Part shown: one piece after another, positions 7,413 through 12,919 of the stretch
Layout: each line of letters begins with the position of its first letter
Numbering within the stretch: position 1 is the first letter of the stretch
NCBI GenBank assembly: GCA_001275005.1
Contig: JWZX01001542.1
Coordinates: forward strand, 1 to 12,919
From: Chrysochromulina tobinii
Taxonomy: Eukaryota; Haptophyta; Prymnesiales; Chrysochromulinaceae
Length of the DNA: 12,919 nucleotides
Direction of reading: 5' to 3'
Translations under genes and position numbers: made by a program
The notes under the pieces: model-generated
What the model saw: the letters and a program-made list of their open reading frames with translations, nothing else
What the model was told of the DNA's origin: nothing
Database searches by the model: none

Positions 7413-8628
7413 ATGAGCCAAGAGATGCACCATGGCGGCTCCGTGGTGGTCAAAGAGGTGCCAGTGATCAAGGAGGTGATCAAGGAAGTGCGCGTCGAGG
7501 TGCCTAAGGTCGTGTATGTGCCGGTCGAGGTGATCAAGGAGGTGCGTGAAGCCGAGGGCACACAGCCTGAGCCTCTCTCCCTTGTCTCTCGGCTGTGCAA
7601 ACTCGCTGAGCGCCGTATCGCCGCCGCAGGTTCCCATCGAGGTCATCAAGTATGTCGACAGGGAGGTGATCAAGGTCGTCGAGAAGGAGGTGATCAAGGT
7701 GGTCGAGATCGAGGTGATCAAGGTCGTGGAGAAGGAGGTGATCAAGGAGGTGGAGGTGATCAAGGAGGTGCCCGTGGAGGTGGTGAGGACCGTGTTCGTC
7801 GAGTTGATCCGGGAGGTGGAGAAGGAGGTCATCCGCGAGGTGCCCAAGGAGGTCATTCGGGAGGTGGAGGTGATCCGCGAGGTGACGGTCGAGGTGCCGG
7901 TCATTCAGTACATCGAGGTCGAGAGGGAGGTGATCCGCGAGATTGTGCGCGAGGTGCCCACCGAGGTGATCAAAGAGGTGGTGGTCATCCGCGAGGTGCC
8001 CGTCGAGACCGTCCGCGAGGTGCCCGTGTACGTCGACCGCGAGGTGCTCGTCGAGTCTCGCGTTGAGGTGCCCGTCGACGTGGTGCGTCTCGTCGAGAAG
8101 GAGGTCGCGGTCGAGCTGATCAGGGAGGTGCCCGTGGAGGTGGTGCGCGAGACGTCGCAGGCGCTGCCCGACACGCACATGGACAATTTCGACACGAAGA
8201 CATATCTCATGTCGGAGCGAGAGCGCGCGCATCGAGCGAGCGGCGGCGGCGGCTTCGACGGCGGCGGCGGCGGCGGAGGCGGCGGCTTCGACGGTGGCGG
8301 CGGCGGGCTCAACGTGCCGCCACCGCTTCCGCCCGACATGGTGCTACGGCGCAAGGGCGGCTGGTCCGATGGGCCGCGTGACGCAGGACGTGCGCAGAGC
8401 TTCCCGCGGACTGACGGTGGGGCGTCGCAGGGGCGTAAGCCGTTGGATCCGGCCAACAAGAAGGCCGTGCCTGACCAGCTGGCTGCGACCAAGTCGGGCT
8501 TCGTCAGCGGGCGCAATGTGTGGGGAGGCACGACCGAGCGGCGCGAGCCGGCGGGGCAGGCGGCCGCGCGTGCGAAGGCGGCGATAGCAGCAGCAAGGGC
8601 GGCGACGGGCGACTCGAGGTTAGGATAA
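7413..8628 (+). CDS. Articulin/alveolin-like Val-Glu-Lys repeat protein, two exons: join(7413..7541,7630..8628)
   Basis: The spliced product is about 375 residues. Residues 11 to about 248 are almost entirely short repeats of V, E/K/R and P (VIKEVPVEV, VEKEVIKVV, VIREVPVE), the style of the valine-rich cores of articulins and alveolins that build the submembrane cytoskeleton of euglenids and alveolates. The repeats alternate hydrophobic and charged residues, which suits beta-strand or filament assembly. A Gly-Gly-Phe-Asp segment follows (GGGFDGGGG), then NVPPPLPPDM and a basic, Ala-rich tail. The intron (7542-7629) interrupts the repeat exactly: exon 1 ends VEVIKE and exon 2 opens VPIEVIK, restoring the pattern. 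The start is an ATG in the same frame as the repeat. There are no predicted membrane segments. Low complexity means similarity to articulin may be convergent, so the family name is tentative. Confidence 0.7.
7542..7629 (+). other. Phase-0 intron in the repeat-protein gene, 88 nt
   Basis: The donor GTGCGTGAAG matches the donors of the receptor-kinase gene. A pyrimidine tract (CTCTCTCCCTTGTCTCTC) and acceptor CCGCCGCAG follow. Removing it restores the Val-Glu repeat register. Without splicing the upstream frame would run out of register into a non-repetitive, Gly/Arg-rich sequence. Confidence 0.85.
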
Positions 8629-9136
8629 CCCCACAGTCCTCAGCCCGCGCTGCAGGCAACTGCACTCAGGCGCACGCACGTCGTCGACGACGAGAGGGTC
8701 AGAGCTGGCGTCTGCATTCTGCACAGTGCCCCACCTGTTCGATCCTCATGCGTTAGCTGACAGCTGTGTGCGTGGAGTGGGGGACGCACCGTTGCCGTTA
8801 GGTTTCGTGCAGCAGTCCGCGTCCGGCGCTCTCTCGTCTCTGCGCGGGCGGACGTTCTTAGGTCGCGAGTATGGATACATGGAGTCTGTTTTTAGAATTT
8901 AGGTCGCCAAGTTCACCAGAAATTTCAGAACTAAACAATAAATTGACTAGGCTCCCGGGTAGAGCGAAGACGAACAACGCGCGGAGTGGCAGGGGCGGTC
9001 CGCGCGCGGCGTCAGTGGAAAGCCGACGAGCGGCCCGTTAGAGCCCTGAGCCCAATAGAGTCGATTCCCGTGTATGGAGGGGGCTTTACACCGAATCGAC
9101 CATTCGCGGCCCTCGTGTGACGATGAAAATGGCTGA
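8629..9136. other. Convergent spacer between repeat protein and oxygenase gene
   Basis: These 508 bp contain no convincing gene. AATAAA at 8937-8942 could serve as a polyadenylation signal for the plus-strand gene, but it lies about 310 bp past the stop and may be chance. A large inverted repeat lies at 9060-9100. Confidence 0.45.
9060..9100. other. Imperfect 13-bp inverted repeat (stem-loop) in convergent 3' region
   Basis: The arms GTCGATTC (9060-9067) and GAATCGAC (9093-9100) pair, and GTGTA (9070-9074) pairs with TACAC (9087-9091). The two helices are separated by a 2x1 internal loop and closed by a 12-base loop. It begins 36 bp beyond the stop of the minus-strand oxygenase gene and so may be a 3' UTR hairpin of that mRNA. 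Confidence 0.55.
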
Positions 9137-10273
9137 TCAACCCTTCGACTTTGGCCTCTTGTGGCGAGCGTCGTGGCGAGCGGCTCGCTCCGCATCGGCA
9201 GCGCCATCTTTCTGCATGCGCTTCTTCTCGGACTTCATGAGCTTCTGCGCCGGCGCAAGCTCGGCACCACTGCCGTCTCCGAAGGTGATGCTCAGAAACG
9301 GCGGCGCCGAGCGCGTGCCTTTGGTCGCCATTCGACTCGCGTCCACCAGCGTCGCCACGGCCGCATGCGGCCATGGCATCGAGAGCGTGAGCTTCGCCCG
9401 AGGCTCGCCGAACGTCCAGGAGGCGAGCGGTGGCAGCGCATCTCCGAGCGTCGAGCAGACGGGCTGGGGCGGCACAGGCACCGCCTCACCCAAGCCCATG
9501 CGCACGCCACTCGCCGCCACACTCAGCTGCTTGGCGATCGACTTGGGCAACTTCTCAGCACCCCAGGGCACATGATTGAGCCAGACGTTGACCAAAAAGG
9601 TGACACGCTTGCGGCCCGCCGCGGCGGCGGGCGCCGCGCCGCCCGTCGGAGGCGGCGGAGGCGGCGGAGACGGCGTCAGGTCGGGCAGCGCGCCGTGTAG
9701 AAGCTTGCCGTCAAAGGCCAGATGGCGGCCGAGGGCCGGCCAACACGCGGTTGCGGAGGGGACACTGCCGCAGGGCGACTCGCTTGCGAGCAGCGGTGAG
9801 GGCCGCCCGAGCACGACTGTAGGCGCCGCCGCGCACGGCGTCGTGAGATACGTGACCGTGGACACCATCGGGTGCAACAAGAGGCCCTGATCAGCCTGCA
9901 GGTCGTAGTCGCGGTCCCAATGCAAACCGACCTCGTCAGACTCATCGATCACCAGCGTCCACCACTCCGCACCCGATTTGGATGGCTCGAAGACTGCGTC
10001 GCGCGCGTGGAAGGTGAAAATATCGAGCGCCAGCTGTTCAAGCGAAGTCTTTGGCTTCTTAGTCGCCGCCGGCACCCAGAAGGTGCAGCCGGCCGAGAGC
10101 TCACCCACGCCGGCTGCCCTTGCGGTGAATGCGGCCGCAGCGTCCGCCAAAAGCGAGTCTGAGACTACTGGCAGCGCGTGTTCGAAGCAGCGCGTCGTTA
10201 AGTCCACTGAGCCGCCGATGATGCAGCGGCCTTGCTCGTCGAGCGTGATTTCTTCCGAAGACGAGTCCGACAT
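9137..10273 (-). CDS. 2-oxoglutarate/Fe(II)-dependent oxygenase-like protein
   Basis: Single exon, 378 residues, ATG start. The core shows the double-stranded beta-helix ligands expected for a prolyl-4-hydroxylase-type 2OG oxygenase: HWD with His118 and Asp120 (GLHWDRDYDL), a distal His193 in FDGKLLHGAL, and Arg223 (RVTFLVNVWL) in the position that binds the 2OG carboxylate. The strand VSTVTYLT before the distal His is also typical. A Pro-rich loop (203-209) sits between the distal His and Arg. The basic tail (KSEKKRMQK, HKRPKSKG) could be a nuclear signal. No signal peptide is seen, so a cytosolic or nuclear role is likely. The substrate cannot be predicted. It lies head to head with the glyoxalase II-like gene, 41 bp between ATGs. 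Confidence 0.75.
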   Translation of the reverse strand: MSDSSSEEITLDEQGRCIIGGSVDLTTRCFEHALPVVSDSLLADAAAAFTARAAGVGELSAGCTFWVPAATKKPKTSLEQLALDIFTFHARDAVFEPSKSGAEWWTLVIDESDEVGLHWDRDYDLQADQGLLLHPMVSTVTYLTTPCAAAPTVVLGRPSPLLASESPCGSVPSATACWPALGRHLAFDGKLLHGALPDLTPSPPPPPPPTGGAAPAAAAGRKRVTFLVNVWLNHVPWGAEKLPKSIAKQLSVAASGVRMGLGEAVPVPPQPVCSTLGDALPPLASWTFGEPRAKLTLSMPWPHAAVATLVDASRMATKGTRSAPPFLSITFGDGSGAELAPAQKLMKSEKKRMQKDGAADAERAARHDARHKRPKSKG

Positions 10274-10314
10274 CGTGAACTGACCTATTTTCCTCCTAAA
10301 ATTTCTGCGCCAGG
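10274..10314. promoter_or_regulatory. Very short divergent intergenic region (41 bp)
   Basis: Only 41 bp separate the ATG of the minus-strand oxygenase from the first ATG of the plus-strand glyoxalase II-like frame. If translation of the latter starts at its second ATG (10396) the gap becomes 122 bp. The segment holds an AT-rich patch (CTATTTTCCTCCTAAAATTT). The two genes probably share a promoter, or their transcription starts overlap. Confidence 0.45.
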
Positions 10315-11541
10315 ATGGGGCGGGGGGCGGATCTTGCTGTCCAAAGATTGACTGTTACGTCAAGCGCTCGCACGCGCGGACCATTCACAGGGAAGATGAG
10401 CATGGCGACTGGGTTGCTCATGCGGGTCGCGACCACGATCCACCTTCCGGTCGCCTACCTAGCCTCGTTAACGCTCCGCGGCTGGGCGGGTGTTGTGCTC
10501 GGCCTCGCCGTCCTCTACCTGCGCCAGATCAGCACGCTCTCGAAGTCGGGCAAGGACTCGCCGTGCCCTCCATTCGGCATCGTCTTCCGCATCCTCTACG
10601 GGCTCTTCGGCACGCAGGTCGCCGAACTTGTACTAGGGCGAATGCTGCACACGCCAGAGGACCAGCCGCAGGCCGAGCAGGTCGGCGGCACCACCGCGAC
10701 CACCGTGGGCGACCCAGAGCTCCGCGTGATGATGGTGCCCATCCTCGGTGGGGCGTTTGGTGGCAACTACTCGTTCCTCGTGTGGGACGAGAATGACAAG
10801 GATCGGCGCGCCATTTGCGTCGACCCTGCTGACCCATACCCCGTGCTGCGCGCCGCAGAGAGTGCGGCGCTCAACATCCAGCTCCTGCTGACGACGCACT
10901 GGCACTTTGACCATTCTTCAGGCAATGCGACGTTGCGCCGGAAGCTTGGGCCGTCGCTGCAGGTGGTCGCGAGCGCCGAGGAGCGCGGGCGCACGCCCGC
11001 TGTCAATAAGCGCCTCCAGGATGCCGAGGTGCTCTCCCTCGGGCGACTGCGCGTGCGCGGCCACTCGGTGCCTGGACACACCAAGGGCTCGATGGTGTTC
11101 GAGGTGTTCAACGCTGAGGCGGCGCCCGGCGCGCCGACGGTTGCGTTCACGGGCGACACTCTCTTCTGCGGCGGGTGCGGCGCCCTCTTCGAGTGCTCCG
11201 CACACACGTTCCACGCCTCGCTGCAGACGCTCGTGCAGCGCCTCCGACCGCAGACGAAGATCTTCCCTGGGCATGAGTACACGGAGATGCTGCTGCAGCA
11301 GGCGTGCCAACGCAATCCGAACAATGATGCGGCGCGATCGAAGCTGCAGCAGGCGAAGCTCCTGCGCTCGCGCAAGCAGCCCTCCATCCCGACCACGCTC
11401 GAGGAGGAGCTCAGCTACAATCCACAGCTCCGCGCATCTCCACAGGAACTGGCGATGCTCTGCGGTTGCGCTCAGGACGACGCTCCAGACGAGCCCACGT
11501 CCATGAGGGATGCGCTGCTGCGGCAGCAAAAGCGCGACTGA
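10315..11541 (+). CDS. Membrane-anchored glyoxalase II-like (PNKD-like) metallo-beta-lactamase-fold hydrolase
   Basis: Single exon, 408 residues. All seven binuclear metal ligands of glyoxalase II are present: THWHFDH (His195, His197, Asp199, His200), GHT His255, FTGDTLF Asp281 and PGHEYT His320. The C-terminal PSIPTTLEEELSYNPQLR segment matches the conserved family end, so this is likely an active thioester hydrolase, possibly acting on S-lactoylglutathione. The N-terminal 110 residues are unusual: hydrophobic segments at about 44-69 and a PFGIVFRILYGLFG stretch, giving a membrane anchor like that of animal PNKD rather than soluble GLO2. Met28 or Met30 are alternative starts, and the sequence before them (1-27) could be untranslated. 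A mitochondrial or other membrane location is possible but not shown. It shares a promoter region with the oxygenase gene. Confidence 0.85.
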   Translation: MGRGADLAVQRLTVTSSARTRGPFTGKMSMATGLLMRVATTIHLPVAYLASLTLRGWAGVVLGLAVLYLRQISTLSKSGKDSPCPPFGIVFRILYGLFGTQVAELVLGRMLHTPEDQPQAEQVGGTTATTVGDPELRVMMVPILGGAFGGNYSFLVWDENDKDRRAICVDPADPYPVLRAAESAALNIQLLLTTHWHFDHSSGNATLRRKLGPSLQVVASAEERGRTPAVNKRLQDAEVLSLGRLRVRGHSVPGHTKGSMVFEVFNAEAAPGAPTVAFTGDTLFCGGCGALFECSAHTFHASLQTLVQRLRPQTKIFPGHEYTEMLLQQACQRNPNNDAARSKLQQAKLLRSRKQPSIPTTLEEELSYNPQLRASPQELAMLCGCAQDDAPDEPTSMRDALLRQQKRD

Positions 11542-12369
11542 GCGCGAGGTCGCACGGTGTGCGTTCGCCGACGAGGCCGCTCTGTACGATGGACTGAGGC
11601 GCCCTGGCCGCGCGAGGCCACCATCGTGTGCATACTTGTCAGCGTCTCGAAAGCGCGACATATCACGTAAAATCGTAAATACTTGAACTTGTAAGCATGC
11701 CATACTCGATCTTCGAGGTCCGGAGGGAGTAGAGGCTCGTCCTTCGACTGTCGTACGATTGAATAAGAGTCATGAGTCAAAGATCCTTAAAAAAGCGGAC
11801 GGTTGTCCTATGCTCGCGGGTGAGCGCGCGCTGTCACACAGTCGCACCGGGCGCGCAGCGCCGATCGCAGCGGGTTCAGCGCCCGCGGACCGGACGGTCC
11901 GCCCCCCCGCCGGCGGACGCCGCCCGCGACGAGCCGCGCGCGGTGGCCGCGGCCCCGGCGCGCGCATAACCCACCGTGCTGACACACATATTGTACTGCA
12001 TGCGCACACATCAACGCGACAACCGGGAAGCTCATACGCGACGCGACGAACAGCGCCGCCGAGCGCTCGAGCTTGAGTGCTCGGGCATCCCATATTAAGG
12101 GATAGCGCGAGCCGCCGCCGCCTATAACCGCCGCCGCATCTTCGCCGTAGGCCTTCGAGAGGCATTGTGCCGTTTCTGCGCGCGTCGCAAGTAACCGGCA
12201 GCTTGCTGCACGCGTCGCATGCAGAGACATACGTAGGAGCTGACGCGACAACAGCTGAGCGGAGTTCAGGCAGACTACGGCCGCAGCGGTCGTCTTTGAT
12301 CCACCGATGACTAGTAGAGGCCAGTAGAGGCCAATTCGAGGCAATTAGCACGACAGCCGTTCGGCGCGC
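11542..12369. other. Convergent spacer between glyoxalase II-like and SARNP-like genes
   Basis: These 828 bp contain no supported gene. Contents seen: an AT-richer part around 11650-11800; CGGACCG-GA-CGGTCCG, a perfect inverted repeat at 11886-11901, inside a very GC-rich block (about 11880-11970); a TATAA at 12123-12127 flanked on both sides by CCG triplets; and two tandem copies of AGTAGAGGCC at 12313-12332. A 193-codon minus-strand open frame is Arg-rich and of biased composition and is not accepted. Confidence 0.5.
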
Positions 12370-12758
12370 TTACTTGTTCATGGCATCGAAGCGCGCCTGT
12401 CGCTTCTTGCGCCGCTCCTCCTCCTCTGGATCGATGGGCGCCGGAGCGGTTCCGAAGCGCTCCGCGCGCTTTTTCGCCTTCTCAGCGTCCTCTGCTGACT
12501 GTCGAGCAGACTCTGCCACGGGAAGGCCGAAGCGCTCCGCGCGCGCCTTAGCCTTCTCCGCATCCTCGGCAGATAGCGCCGCTCCACCCTTGCCCTTCCC
12601 TTTGCCGGGCTTGCCGCCGCCGCCGCTCGCTGCCGCCGGCTCGGGCTTCGGCGGCTCATAAGGAACGCCGAAGCGCTCGGCACGTTTCCTCTTCATCTCC
12701 TCGATGTCAGACAGCGGCGCTGCCGGCGCGGCAGCCGCAGGCTTTTCGTCCGGAGCGA

Positions 12759-12793
<35 letters not shown>

Positions 12794-12919
12794 GGCGCTT
12801 TGGCTGGCGCAGGTGCTTTGGCTGGCGCTGGCGCTGCGTTCGCCGACGTCGGCGCTGGAGCAGGCGCGGGCGCGGGCGCGGGCGCGGGTGCGGGCGCAGG
12901 TGCGGGCGCAGGCGCAGGC
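12370..12919 (-). CDS. Tho1/SARNP (CIP29)-like mRNA-export protein, 5' end outside the window
   Basis: At least 182 codons are open from the right window edge to a TAA at 12370-12372. The last 108 residues hold three RAERFG motifs (KRKRAERFGVP, KAKARAERFGLP, KAKKRAERFGTA) and a degenerate fourth (KKRQARFD), the hallmark of the Tho1/MOS11/SARNP C-terminal domain. These repeats in yeast Tho1 and human SARNP bind the DEAD-box ATPase Sub2/UAP56/DDX39B in the TREX mRNA-export pathway. Upstream is a low-complexity Pro-Ala linker with AKAPAPAKAP variants. An N-terminal SAP domain, typical of the family, would lie beyond the window. The ATG at 12694-12696 is internal because the frame continues upstream without a stop and the preceding SDIEE residues fit the domain. 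Confidence 0.8.
12760..12919 (-). repeat. GGGCGC hexanucleotide-type repeat encoding a Pro-Ala linker
   Basis: Two runs of (GGGCGC)n with AGG and TGC variants (about 12760-12795 and 12855-12919) encode alternating Pro and Ala within the SARNP-like protein. The intervening segment encodes KAPAPAKAPAP. Pro-Ala tracts are extended and flexible and probably space the missing N-terminal domain from the helicase-binding repeats. The repeat continues past the window edge. Confidence 0.85.

Noticed and set aside
7546-8628. Unspliced plus-strand frame as the start of the repeat protein
   Set aside because: Its first 28 residues come from the intron and are Ser/Leu-rich. Splicing from 7541 to 7630 gives an ATG-started protein with uninterrupted repeats.
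12094-12104. CArG-box-like CCATATTAAGG
   Set aside because: It has seven A/T bases between CC and GG in place of six, and no gene starts near it in a suitable direction.
11770-12351. Minus-strand frame of 193 codons in the last spacer
   Set aside because: It is Arg-, Cys- and Pro-rich with composition following the GC block, and has no motif or codon pattern like the neighbouring genes.

Overview
The window looks like nuclear DNA from a GC-rich unicellular eukaryote, most likely an alga. A haptophyte such as Chrysochromulina, Prymnesium or Emiliania is my first guess, but the lineage is inferred and not proven. The evidence is spliceosomal introns (GTGCGTG donors, TTTGCAG or CCGCAG acceptors), a TKL-type receptor kinase, a Tho1/SARNP-type mRNA-export protein, a PIH1-type CS domain, no ribosome-binding sites and no operons. 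No mobile element with recognisable enzymes, CRISPR array, rRNA or tRNA was seen.

Layout. Positions 1-501 hold a possible 3' end of an upstream gene (1-105) and a poorly defined 5' region. Positions 502-5054 (+) hold a seven-exon receptor kinase. Its ectodomain is a Pmp-like right-handed beta-helix in which each of five tiny exons (72-75 nt, all phase 0) encodes one repeat. A transmembrane helix, a cytosolic kinase domain and a C-terminal PRLFVLLP domain follow. The introns between the rung exons are copies of one another. Several consist of tandem units of about 110 nt, each bounded by splice-like signals and separated by exactly 3 nt. Positions 5870-7138 (-) hold an acyl-protein-thioesterase-like domain that has lost its nucleophilic serine, fused through a poly-Gly linker to a PIH1-type CS domain. 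Positions 7413-8628 (+) hold a two-exon Val/Glu/Lys-repeat protein of articulin/alveolin character. Positions 9137-10273 (-) hold a 2-oxoglutarate/Fe(II) oxygenase-like protein. Positions 10315-11541 (+) hold a membrane-anchored glyoxalase II-like (PNKD-like) metallohydrolase with all metal ligands. Positions 12370-12919 (-) hold the 3' part of a Tho1/SARNP-like protein with a Pro-Ala linker that runs off the window.

The six genes alternate strictly in strand (+ - + - + -). This gives two short divergent promoter regions (274 bp and 41 bp between start codons) and three longer convergent spacers (815, 508 and 828 bp), each containing at least one perfect or near-perfect inverted repeat. The genes do not form an obvious pathway. 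The most unusual items are the intron architecture of the receptor-kinase gene and the serine-less thioesterase-CS fusion.
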